The notes: generated from the sequence alone by a model not told the origin. 6,523 bases of DNA from Desulfuromonadaceae bacterium (GCA_021107335.1 JAIOSZ010000232.1:1-6523), one strand, 5' to 3'; shown: positions 1 to 5,872, counted from the stretch's first letter. Translations and numbers: made by a program.

Positions 1-578
1 ATATTCACATGCTGATCACCCAACGTCGCAGTCTGATGGAATATGCCGACCAGCCTCTGTCTCTGGCGGAGCTGTCGCATCTGTTGTGGTGTACTCAAGG
101 GGTGAAGGTGACTTACGACCAACAGATGACTTTACGTACAGTTCCTTCCGCTGGCGCCCGCCATGCCTTGGAAACGGTACTGCTGATAAACCGGGTGGAT
201 GGTTTAGAACCTGGCCTCTACCGGTATATGGCTCTGGATCACCATCTGGAAGTGATCTCGACCCTGCGTGATATTGCCGGTCGATTGGCCGCGGCCTGCT
301 TCAGCCAGCGGTTCATTATGCAAAGCGCGGTGACCTTTCTCTGGGTTGCGGTGCCTTACCGTATGACTTGGCGCTATCAGGAGCGTGGTTACCGTTATCT
401 GCATCTCGATGCCGGTCATGTTTGCCAAAACCTTTACCTGGCTGCAGAGGCCATAGGTGCCGGGGTTTGTGCGGTGGCAGCTTTCGATGATGATGAATTA
501 AACACTTTGTTGTGTATTGATCCCGAAGAGGCGTTTGTAATCTATCTGGCCGCAGTGGGGAAGAGGGTGGGGGAATAA
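1..578 (+). CDS. SagB/ThcOx-type nitroreductase-family dehydrogenase, 5' end cut by window
   Basis: This is a flavin-dependent oxidoreductase of the nitroreductase fold, closest in pattern to the SagB/ThcOx dehydrogenase group. Members bound to RiPP clusters oxidise azolines to azoles with FMN; many stand-alone members have no known substrate. Visible marks, numbered from the ATG at base 9: RRS at 6-8 followed by a 'plsLaELshLLW' helix (16-27), PSAGAR at 46-51 (usual PSAGAlyp), GLEPGLYRY at 65-73, and LDAGHVCQNLYLAAEAIG at 133-150 followed by FDDDELNTLL at 159-168, the typical C-terminal half. The reading frame is open through base 3 (codons att, cac precede the ATG) and family members normally have residues before the RRS motif, so the true start is probably upstream of the window. 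It ends at TAA 576-578. No precursor peptide, cyclodehydratase or transporter gene is visible here, so a role in peptide modification cannot be claimed. Confidence 0.8.
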   Translation, partial: IHMLITQRRSLMEYADQPLSLAELSHLLWCTQGVKVTYDQQMTLRTVPSAGARHALETVLLINRVDGLEPGLYRYMALDHHLEVISTLRDIAGRLAAACFSQRFIMQSAVTFLWVAVPYRMTWRYQERGYRYLHLDAGHVCQNLYLAAEAIGAGVCAVAAFDDDELNTLLCIDPEEAFVIYLAAVGKRVGE

Positions 579-705
579 AAATATTGTTACAGATCTTAAA
601 ACTGCGGGGTTGCGTCCCTGCGCTCAAACATTTCCCTGCCTGATCGCCAAACGTCCACCCCGCTACGGCTGCGTTACAGGGAAGGGTAAGCTTTTGAACC
701 AAAAC

Positions 706-731
706 CCCTGTGAGTGCCGCCGAACGCAGGG
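706..731. repeat. Stem-loop within the intergenic repeat (7 bp, one G-T pair)
   Basis: The arm CCCTGTG at 706-712 pairs with CGCAGGG at 725-731, with one wobble pair and a 12-base loop. It lies directly upstream of the larger 742-800 hairpin. Confidence 0.4.
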
Positions 732-741
732 ATTTTAATCT

Positions 742-800
742 GGATTAGAAGGACGGATGTCTGAGCGTAGCGAGTTTTCGTCCTGCTCGGATTATAATCC
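742..800. repeat. Large interrupted hairpin with terminal palindrome
   Basis: The outer arms GGATTA (742-747) and TAATCC (795-800) and the inner arms GGACG (751-755) and CGTCC (779-783) form a two-step interrupted stem. Its loop contains TGAGCGTAGCGAG. The right end (789-800, GGATTATAATCC) is also a perfect 12-bp palindrome, so the arm can pair either with itself or with the left arm. Confidence 0.5.
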
Positions 801-813
801 CGGAGAGAGGGAA

Positions 814-828
814 CCCGCCGTAGGCGGG
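814..828. repeat. Compact GC hairpin CCCGCC-GTA-GGCGGG
   Basis: A perfect 6-bp GC stem (814-819 with 823-828) closes a 3-base loop. It sits in the centre of the repeat region. No T-run follows it on either strand, so it is not a classical intrinsic terminator. Confidence 0.5.
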
Positions 829-854
829 CCAACGGGGGGCGACCTTCTTTTGGC

Positions 855-881
855 TACTTTTCTAGGTCGTCAAGAAAAGTA
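855..881. repeat. 9-bp stem-loop TACTTTTCT / AGAAAAGTA
   Basis: A perfect 9-bp inverted repeat (855-863 with 873-881) encloses a 9-base loop. The TACTTTTCT...AGAAAAGTA arms, placed after a GC hairpin and before a GGCCGG/CCGGCC hairpin (890-907), resemble the core of intergenic repeats found widely in proteobacteria. Because the stem is AT-rich and carries T-runs, it might also weakly terminate readthrough, but no GC-stem plus U-tract arrangement is present. Confidence 0.5.
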
Positions 882-889
882 ACGCGCCT

Positions 890-907
890 GGCCGGGCAAG
901 ACCGGCC
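890..907. repeat. GC hairpin GGCCGG / CCGGCC
   Basis: A perfect 6-bp stem (890-895 with 902-907) encloses a 6-base loop, immediately after the 855-881 stem-loop. Together they make a tandem hairpin array. Confidence 0.4.
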
Positions 908-1053
908 GACCCTAAGATTTCGGTAAAAAGGTTCCTCCGGTTCGTTGTATAAAACTTTAAGGCCGCAGGGTTGCGCCCCCGCTCCTGGGCCTTCGGGTTC
1001 CCTGCACTGCGCAGACGTTTTGCGTCACGGGGAGAAGGGCTGTCACCGGTCAC

Positions 1054-1758
1054 TCAACACGGTTCATACCGATAGCCGATGCCGTGCACGGTGGTGATGG
1101 TCTGCGGGGTGGTCGGGTCGAGTTCAATTTTTTTGCGCAGTTGGGCGATATGCTGGTCGAGGGTACGGGTGGTCCCCTGATAATCGATGCCCCAAGCCAG
1201 GTTGAGTAGGGTCTGGCGTTGTAGGGCTTCGTCGGGGTGGCGGTAGAAAGCTTCGAGGAGTTTCATCTCTTTAGCGGTGAGTTTAAAAGTACAATTGTTA
1301 AGGTTTCCGCGATAGGTCTTACGATGGATAATGGCTAACCCCATGGTTAAGGTCGGCGGTAAGATAGCTTCGGTTTCCAGAGGTGTGCGCTGGCTGCGAC
1401 GGAGCACGGCAGCGATACGGGCTCGCAGTTCATGGACGCCAAAAGGTTTAGTGATATAGTCGTCGGCACCCAGTTCCAGGCCGAGTACTTTGTCGATCTC
1501 TTCCCCTTTGGCGGTTAGCATGATGATGGCCAGTTGGGGATGCTGGCGGCGCAGTTCTCGGCAGACGTCGTACCCGTTGCGTTTCGGCATCATGATATCG
1601 AGCAGCGCTAAATCAAAGCGATGGGTATTGCTGAGCGACAGGGCGGCCTCACCATCTGCCGCAGCCAAAACCCCATAGCCCTCTCCCTCAAGAATATCGA
1701 TGAGTCCCTCGCGAATATGCAGGTCGTCTTCTGCCACCAGAATGCGGGGTGAATCCAT
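1054..1758 (-). CDS. OmpR/PhoB-type response regulator
   Basis: This is a 234-residue DNA-binding response regulator, the output half of a two-component system with the kinase gene just upstream. The receiver domain spans about residues 5-120. It has the acidic pair Asp11-Asp12, the phospho-acceptor Asp54 in LLDIMMPKRNG, Thr82 in MLTAKG, and Lys104-Pro105 in ITKPF. The C-terminal winged-helix DNA-binding domain spans about 132-232 and includes LTAKEMKLLEAF, the TRTLDQHIAQLRKKIE recognition-helix region and the closing HGIGYRYEP strand. All catalytic residues and the usual family length are intact. The start is supported by an AAGGA ribosome site at 1766-1770, seven bases before the ATG and overlapping the kinase's last codon and stop, so translation is probably coupled to the kinase. 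Target promoters cannot be deduced from this window. Downstream lies the hairpin-rich repeat region. Confidence 0.97.
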   Translation of the reverse strand: MDSPRILVAEDDLHIREGLIDILEGEGYGVLAAADGEAALSLSNTHRFDLALLDIMMPKRNGYDVCRELRRQHPQLAIIMLTAKGEEIDKVLGLELGADDYITKPFGVHELRARIAAVLRRSQRTPLETEAILPPTLTMGLAIIHRKTYRGNLNNCTFKLTAKEMKLLEAFYRHPDEALQRQTLLNLAWGIDYQGTTRTLDQHIAQLRKKIELDPTTPQTITTVHGIGYRYEPC

Positions 1759-1770
1759 AATCTCTTCCTT

Positions 1771-3435
1771 TCAATTCCTTTTTTCAACCATTGCAAGGGG
1801 CAGCTGCATGATAAAACAGGCTCCGCCACCTTCCCTGGGACGGTATCGCAGCGAGCCGTTCATGTCCTCAAGCAACCTTCGAGCGATGCTCAGGCCGAGC
1901 CCGCAGCCGGGCCGGTTGCAGGTCAAGTCGTTGTCAACGCGGTGAAATTGTAGAAAAATGCGTTTCTGTTGGGATGTCGGGACACCGGGGCCTGAATCCA
2001 TGATCAGCATTTCGGCGGTCTTTTCGTTCTGTTGCAGTTCAACCACCAGGTCGCCCCCCTGTGCGGCATATTTGATGGCATTATCGATCAGATTGAGGAG
2101 CACCTGTTCCAGTGCATCGCGATCAGCCTTCACGGTCAGCGGTCGGTCCGGTGTCTGGCACGTAAGTTCCATGCCGGCCTGGCGCAAGCGCACAGCTTGA
2201 CCATCAAGAACCTGCTCCAGCACCTCGCCCAAAAGCAAGGGGGTCAGATGATAGTTTTTGCGTTTTTGTTCCAGACGACTGAAGTCGAGAACATTGTTAA
2301 CCAGACGGGTCAAACGCTGACTTTCAGAAACGATCACCTGCAAGTAGCGCCGTCGTTTGTCCGGCCCTTCAATGCGTCCCTCATCGAGCAGCTCGGCATA
2401 CATGCGAATGGTGGTCAGAGGGGTTTTTAATTCATGGGAGACGTTGGAGACGAAGGAGGTTTTAAGACGGGCGTCACGCATGTGGCGGCAGGCTTGCCAC
2501 AACAGCAACGAGCCGCCGAACAGCATGGCGATCACAAAACAGCCAACCAGCAGGGTCGAAAGGATCAGCAGGCCGCGGTCGCCAGCAGGATCAAGGCCGT
2601 TCAACGCATAGATGCGCAGCTGCCAGTGGGGCAGGTGGGAGCCGACGGGCAGAGAGGCAAGTAAGGGGGTGTCAGCGGTCAGTTCACCTGCGCCGATGCG
2701 ATGAACGATGCGGCCCTGTCCATCGATCAATGCGTAAATTTCTCCATTTGAAGGCTCAGGAAGGCTCGTAATCAGGCGGGAAAGCAGGACGATCATTTCT
2801 ATTTCCAGGCCATACCTTCGGTTACTGACAGTATCTTCTTGCCAGCCGAGGAGGTAAAGGCGATCCTCCCAGAACCAGGGCAGCCAACCGGAATGCCCCT
2901 TCGCTATCACTGGTGCTTGGTTCAATCGCTGGGCTAGCTGTCGCAGCTCCCGGCGGGGGGAATAGGGTGCTTTGTTGTGGATGGTGGTGGCAGGTGATGT
3001 GACCTGTGGCCCGTCGGGTTGTGGTTTGTCCCAGAGGATACGGCCGTCAAACAGGGCCTGATAGCGGGTTGCGAAAGCGCCTGCTTCGGCGCTGGGGGGC
3101 GCCTTGGGATCGGGCAAAACCAGGCCCTTGTCGGTCCAGATGAAAACGTTACGCACCAGGGGATTGCCGAGTCGCCAGTTTTCCAGATGCTGTTCAAGTT
3201 CGTCGGAGGGCAGTTCTTTCAAGCTGTCGAGCAGGCTGTCCTTAACCTCGGCCACCGCCAAGTCGAGACTTTCAGCGATGGTGGCGGTCCGCTGCCGGGT
3301 GGCATTGAGGGTGCTCTCGGCCAGAAGGTCCTGCTCGTTATGCAACAGTCGCAACGCCAGAGCGCCGATCAGCAGGGTTGGAATGAGCAGCAGCAGCCAG
3401 GCACCGATGATCCAATGACTTCGTTTCATGGACAT
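1771..3435 (-). CDS. Membrane sensor histidine kinase with large periplasmic sensor region
   Basis: This 554-residue inner-membrane kinase would sense an envelope signal and phosphorylate the adjacent regulator. Order of parts: first membrane segment at about 8-30, a periplasmic region at about 31-287, second membrane segment at about 288-313, then a HisKA dimerisation domain with His334 in VSNVSHELKTPL. The HATPase domain follows, with the N-box Asn452 (LLNLIDNAIKYA), G1 box DSGPG at 480-484, an F-like FLQFHR at 494-499, and G2 GCGLGL at 510-515. There is little room for a HAMP domain between the second membrane segment and the HisKA domain. The periplasmic region starts with a long helix and contains paired alpha/beta-like stretches, compatible with a CACHE-type sensor, but this is inference. 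The start is ambiguous: the AAAGGA site at 3439-3444 is only 3 bases from the ATG at 3435 but 9 bases from a second in-frame ATG at 3429, so Met3 may be the real start. Confidence 0.97.
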   Translation of the reverse strand: MSMKRSHWIIGAWLLLLIPTLLIGALALRLLHNEQDLLAESTLNATRQRTATIAESLDLAVAEVKDSLLDSLKELPSDELEQHLENWRLGNPLVRNVFIWTDKGLVLPDPKAPPSAEAGAFATRYQALFDGRILWDKPQPDGPQVTSPATTIHNKAPYSPRRELRQLAQRLNQAPVIAKGHSGWLPWFWEDRLYLLGWQEDTVSNRRYGLEIEMIVLLSRLITSLPEPSNGEIYALIDGQGRIVHRIGAGELTADTPLLASLPVGSHLPHWQLRIYALNGLDPAGDRGLLILSTLLVGCFVIAMLFGGSLLLWQACRHMRDARLKTSFVSNVSHELKTPLTTIRMYAELLDEGRIEGPDKRRRYLQVIVSESQRLTRLVNNVLDFSRLEQKRKNYHLTPLLLGEVLEQVLDGQAVRLRQAGMELTCQTPDRPLTVKADRDALEQVLLNLIDNAIKYAAQGGDLVVELQQNEKTAEMLIMDSGPGVPTSQQKRIFLQFHRVDNDLTCNRPGCGLGLSIARRLLEDMNGSLRYRPREGGGACFIMQLPLAMVEKRN

Positions 3436-3444
3436 GCTTCCTTT
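3427..3444 (-). promoter_or_regulatory. Kinase ribosome binding site with two candidate starts
   Basis: The minus strand reads AAAGGAAGC-ATG-TCC-ATG. The purine-rich site lies 3 bases from the first ATG and 9 bases from the second. Normal spacing favours the second (ATG at 3427-3429), giving a 552-residue protein. The layout closely mirrors the AAAGGAGC-ATGTC-ATG arrangement in front of the VWA gene. Confidence 0.5.
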
Positions 3445-3518
3445 AGCAGGACTTGTAGAGTCACCCAGGGACAGGGTGGTTTTACTTAATGTACCATTAG
3501 CTACCGACCATTGCCAGA

Positions 3519-3553
3519 CAGCTGAACAGGCCGGGTTGCGACCTGTTCAGCTG
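3519..3553 (-). other. Perfect 12-bp stem-loop between VWA and kinase genes
   Basis: CAGCTGAACAGG (3519-3530) is perfectly complementary to CCTGTTCAGCTG (3542-3553) across an 11-base loop. It lies 63 bases after the VWA stop codon and upstream of the kinase start in the direction of transcription. No T-run follows on the minus strand, nor on the plus strand, so it does not look like a standard intrinsic terminator. An RNA-stability or processing hairpin that sets the ratio of VWA to kinase message is the likeliest alternative. A DNA-level operator is also possible. Confidence 0.6.
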
Positions 3554-3616
3554 CTTAGTTGAGCTAGGAACCGATCGAGCTGTGTTGTCTGTTCTTCGTT
3601 GGGCCTATTGGGCCGG

Positions 3617-4945
3617 TCAGTAGGCTTTCTGTTGTTTGCGCACCTTGAAGCTTTCCGAACGTAGTTCCTTTTTACGGGTTGGGTTAAGTTGTTCCGCTTC
3701 AAACTCGGTGGCTTCATCCTGCAATTGGTCAGATTCTGCGGCCAGATCGGAAAAACCGAGGGCGGTATTCTGTTCCCGCAGATCAACGCTTTTTTCTCTC
3801 AAGGCGCGAGCCGCCTCGGCCTTGCGTCCGGCATTATAAAGATTCAAAGCCCGGTCGCGCGTTACGGCCATTTCGTTTTCTACTACCGCTTTTTGCACTG
3901 CTTTGCTAGCTGCCTGACGGACCTCTTCGGGCCGTTTGCTGAAGCGGGTACGGGCCACGGTGGTCGACGATTCATCGATATCGGTCAGGGCATTCTGATA
4001 ACGACAGTTAACGCGGGCCAGGTCAAGTTGCTGTCCAGGTTGAGAAACGGGAACTTCAACCTCGACCAGTGCATACTTTTGCTGACCGCCATAGATCTGG
4101 TTCATTCGGACCTCGACCTTTTGACCATTGATCCGTCCTTCACGGCCGATGATGCGTAAGGGTTTGATCCCAGGGGGGCATTCGATTTCGATAATGACCT
4201 TGCGGGCCACTACGCTAAGGACGTCGCCCAGCTCAGCGGCGAAGATACGCGGAAGGTCCTGACTCGATTCGACGAAGTAGTGGTTGCCGTCGCTGCGTTC
4301 AGCCAGCTGGGTCATGAGGTCTTCGTTGAAGTCGGTACCGACCCCCACCGTAGTAACTGAAATACCTTCTTTGAGAAGCGCCGCTCCAAGGCGGGCCAAA
4401 TCTGCGGGGTTGCTTGGGCCGACGTTGGCTAGCCCGTCCGAGAGCAGGACCACTCGATGAACGTAGTTAGAGTCGCCGTGTTTGCGCACTTCTGCTGCGC
4501 CTTGGCTGACGGCACCGAACAGAGCGGTATTTCCCCCTGGCTTAATCCGGCGGATTTGCGCCTCGATTCCCTCGCTATGTTTGATTCGCCGGGCAGGTAC
4601 CAGGGTTTTGACCTCGTGGTCATAGGCGATCAGGGCGAACAGGTCGTTTGCTCCCAGGCGGTGCAGGGCTTCGATCGCCGCTTCGCGGGCCTTGGCGATT
4701 TTACTGCCACTCATTGAGCCGGAGCGATCGAGAACCAGGGCCAGGTTTACTGGCGACCGCTCATCGGTGAGCGGCATCAGTGGCGCATCGAGGGCGATTT
4801 TGATGACGGTCTTCTGGGTTGGGCCGGCCAGCAGAACCCGGCGGTCGAGTTCTACCTGACAGTTTACTAGCGGGGCGGCCTGGGCCAAGCCGGCCAGGCC
4901 GAGCAGCAGTCCGGCAGACAGCAGGCTAAACAGTTTTCTTCTCAT
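3617..4945 (-). CDS. Secreted von Willebrand factor A (VWA) domain protein
   Basis: From the ATG at 4945 this gives 442 residues. A Sec signal peptide (MRRK, then a Leu/Ala-rich core, AQA-AP cleavage predicted near 23/24) sends it to the periplasm or beyond. The VWA domain occupies about residues 66-245 and has a complete metal-binding (MIDAS) set: Asp73-Ser75-Ser77 in DRSGSMSG, Thr140 in GGNTALF and Asp170 in LLSDG, so it should bind a divalent metal and a protein ligand. A beta-rich segment follows (about 247-335), then a highly charged, mostly helical tail (about 340-442) ending in KQQKAY. There is no C-terminal membrane segment or sorting signal. Cys29 and Cys314 could pair. A longer frame runs to a TTG at 5023, but the AAAGGAG site six bases before 4945 and the signal peptide favour this start. 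It lies upstream of a histidine kinase and regulator on the same strand, suggesting a signalling role, but its ligand is unknown. Confidence 0.95.
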   Translation of the reverse strand: MRRKLFSLLSAGLLLGLAGLAQAAPLVNCQVELDRRVLLAGPTQKTVIKIALDAPLMPLTDERSPVNLALVLDRSGSMSGSKIAKAREAAIEALHRLGANDLFALIAYDHEVKTLVPARRIKHSEGIEAQIRRIKPGGNTALFGAVSQGAAEVRKHGDSNYVHRVVLLSDGLANVGPSNPADLARLGAALLKEGISVTTVGVGTDFNEDLMTQLAERSDGNHYFVESSQDLPRIFAAELGDVLSVVARKVIIEIECPPGIKPLRIIGREGRINGQKVEVRMNQIYGGQQKYALVEVEVPVSQPGQQLDLARVNCRYQNALTDIDESSTTVARTRFSKRPEEVRQAASKAVQKAVVENEMAVTRDRALNLYNAGRKAEAARALREKSVDLREQNTALGFSDLAAESDQLQDEATEFEAEQLNPTRKKELRSESFKVRKQQKAY

Positions 4946-4951
4946 GACATG

Positions 4952-4958
4952 CTCCTTT
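4952..4958 (-). promoter_or_regulatory. Ribosome binding site fixing the VWA start
   Basis: AAAGGAG on the minus strand lies six bases from the ATG at 4943-4945, and this decides the start in favour of the signal-peptide form. A second ATG (4948-4950) lies in between, out of frame, and reads ATG-TCA-TGA. This is a two-codon ORF whose stop overlaps the true start codon. Confidence 0.7.
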
Positions 4959-5019
4959 CCATTAAGGGTGGCGACAGATGGTCCATTGCTCTGTGGCCAG
5001 TAGATCATGTCGAGGCGAT

Positions 5020-5286
5020 TCAATGGTCATTAGCAGGTAAAAGGTTTGTAAAGAAAATGTCATGCTGATAAATCCCTATTCCGAACAGCGAGGCCAGTGT
5101 GGGCTGATAAGAGCGATATAGCCTTAAAACTGGTTGCAGGTCAATCGGCGTGTTATGCTGCATGGCGTGGTAAAGAGTCCGCCCTACTGCGTTGCAGTGC
5201 TTTTTCAGGACTTCGACATACTCCATGTATGCCTTCACCCCTGAAAAACCACGACGCCTTGCAGGTCGAAATTTTTGCTTAGCCAT
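5020..5286 (-). CDS. Possible small protein of unknown function (88 residues)
   Basis: I do not recognise this protein. The ORF runs from ATG 5284-5286 to TGA 5020-5022. The N-terminus is strongly basic (MAKQKFRPARRRG), followed by a region likely to be helical (about 15-45, with KAYMEYVEVLKKHCNAVGRT), and a more hydrophobic C-terminal part. There is no signal peptide or clear membrane segment. In favour: it fills the gap in front of the VWA gene, in the same direction, with only 74 bases to the VWA start, and no alternative gene covers it. Against: no convincing ribosome site precedes the ATG (the upstream bases read AAAAAGACATGCC), codon choice is less GC-biased than in the neighbours, and no known domain is visible. 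It could be a lineage-specific regulator, a gene remnant or chance. Confidence 0.35.
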   Translation of the reverse strand: MAKQKFRPARRRGFSGVKAYMEYVEVLKKHCNAVGRTLYHAMQHNTPIDLQPVLRLYRSYQPTLASLFGIGIYQHDIFFTNLLPANDH

Positions 5287-5380
5287 GGCATGTCTTTTTG
5301 CGAAACGATCCTAACTTGCCGTTCAAAAATCCTGTGGTTCTCGGGCGGTTACCCTTTTAGCCGGGTCTCTTTTGCCGATT
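5287..5380. other. Divergent intergenic region upstream of folA and the VWA cluster
   Basis: These 94 bases separate leftward and rightward transcription and must hold or adjoin the folA promoter, and possibly the promoter for the VWA cluster. I see no strong sigma70 match. TTGAAC on the minus strand (around 5315) is a possible -35 box but lacks a good -10 at proper spacing. No riboswitch fold was recognised. Confidence 0.3.
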
Positions 5381-5854
5381 ATGCCGAAAAATGCCAAGAT
5401 CATTGTCGTCGCCATGACCGAACAGGGTCTGATCGGGGCCTCCGGGCATATTCCCTGGCAGATTCCAGAGGAGTTGCGCTTGTTTCGCGAACTGACCAGC
5501 GGCCATGCCCTGATCATGGGCCGTCGCACCTTCGCCTCCATCGGCCGGCCTCTGCCTGATCGCCGCACCATCGTGGTCAGCCGTCGTCTGCCGGCTACCC
5601 CGGGGATCGAGATCTGTTGTGACCTGCCGAGTGCCCTGCGGCTGGCGGAAAGCGGCGCCGGCAAGATCTTTTTTGCCGGCGGGGTTGGCATCTATCGCGC
5701 CGCCTTACCCCTGGCCGATCAGCTGTCCATCTCCTGGATCAGGGGCGAATATGCCGGCGATACCTATTTTCCGCCCTTTTCCGCCAATGAGTGGCAGGAG
5801 ATCAACGAGGAGGATTACGGTCTGTTTCGCCGGGTGCTCTATCGGCGGCGCTGA
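5381..5854 (+). CDS. folA: Dihydrofolate reductase
   Basis: It reduces dihydrofolate to tetrahydrofolate with NADPH in the cytoplasm, feeding thymidylate, purine and methionine synthesis. It is 157 residues from the ATG at 5381, the normal length for a chromosomal enzyme. Recognisable elements: the N-terminal strand IIVVAMTEQGLIG (7-19) with the Met20-loop region, IPWQIPEELRLF (24-35), the NADPH-binding segment MGRRTFASIGRPLP (46-59), VSRR at 66-69, the cofactor-loop FAGGVGIY (E. coli IGGGRVY), and GDTYFP near the C-terminus. The acidic active-site residue equivalent to E. coli Asp27 is Glu31 here. A frame extension to a TTG at 5372 exists, but the ATG matches family N-termini better. Neither start has an evident ribosome site, so the start is less certain than the identity. 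No thymidylate synthase gene is adjacent within the window. Confidence 0.95.
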   Translation: MPKNAKIIVVAMTEQGLIGASGHIPWQIPEELRLFRELTSGHALIMGRRTFASIGRPLPDRRTIVVSRRLPATPGIEICCDLPSALRLAESGAGKIFFAGGVGIYRAALPLADQLSISWIRGEYAGDTYFPPFSANEWQEINEEDYGLFRRVLYRRR

Positions 5855-5872
5855 CCGTCGGGAGCTGGTCAG
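5851..5872 (+). terminator. Weak stem-loop covering the two convergent stops
   Basis: CTGACC (5851-5856) pairs with GGTCAG (5867-5872) over a 10-base loop, followed on the plus strand by TCATTTT. The stem covers the folA stop codon and the end of the opposite gene. Stem and T-run are both short, so a terminator role for folA is only tentative, and no T-run exists on the minus strand. Confidence 0.3.

Larger units (their letters stand above)
579..1053. repeat. Composite hairpin-rich intergenic repeat region, no credible gene
   Basis: This 475-base gap between the flavoprotein gene and the convergently oriented response regulator contains no plausible gene. It is packed with inverted repeats: 632-638 with 677-683, 706-712 with 725-731, 742-755 with 779-800, 814-819 with 823-828, 855-863 with 873-881, and 890-895 with 902-907. 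Two related GC-rich modules lie in direct orientation near 596-638 and 956-1005, sharing the pattern TTAA-(n)-GC-GGGTTGCG-CCC-CGCTC-(n)-TTCCCTGC. The 11-mer at 757-767 (ATGTCTGAGCG) recurs inverted with one mismatch at 621-631. This architecture resembles multi-hairpin interspersed repeats that populate intergenic regions of many proteobacterial genomes. I recognise the style but cannot name the family. It may also act as a transcription barrier between the converging genes. Confidence 0.6.

Noticed and set aside
316..702. 128-codon minus-strand ORF
   Set aside because: Half of it is antisense to the well-supported flavoprotein gene and the other half is repeat sequence. Composition is unlike a folded protein.
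862..1053. 63-codon minus-strand ORF immediately after the response regulator
   Set aside because: It lies wholly within the hairpin-rich repeat, is rich in Arg/Ala/Gly as expected from translated GC repeats, and has no family resemblance. It is typical of spurious ORFs called in such repeats.
579..1053. CRISPR array or tRNA/rRNA gene in the intergenic region
   Set aside because: There are no regularly spaced identical repeats with unique spacers and no cloverleaf or rRNA signature; the inverted repeats all differ from one another.
3462..3478. Near-palindrome CACCC...GGGTG in the kinase leader as a possible operator
   Set aside because: Only five base pairs in each arm match, and the centre is a CAGGG tandem repeat. 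This is too weak to claim a binding site.
3019..3489. 156-codon plus-strand ORF antisense to the kinase N-terminal region
   Set aside because: It is a shadow of the kinase gene: no ribosome site, no domain, and the opposite frame has clear kinase features.
3689..4159. 156-codon plus-strand ORF antisense to the VWA gene
   Set aside because: It is a shadow ORF produced by codon bias of the VWA gene, with no recognisable domain.
4946..5023. 26-residue N-terminal extension of the VWA protein from a TTG at 5023, with a TGA/TTG overlap to the upstream ORF
   Set aside because: It would bury the signal peptide behind a non-hydrophobic leader, begins at a rare start codon and has no ribosome site. 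The ATG at 4945 has a strong one.
5275..5559. 94-codon plus-strand ORF overlapping the 5' part of folA
   Set aside because: It is out of frame with folA, whose family motifs are unambiguous, and has no supporting motif of its own.
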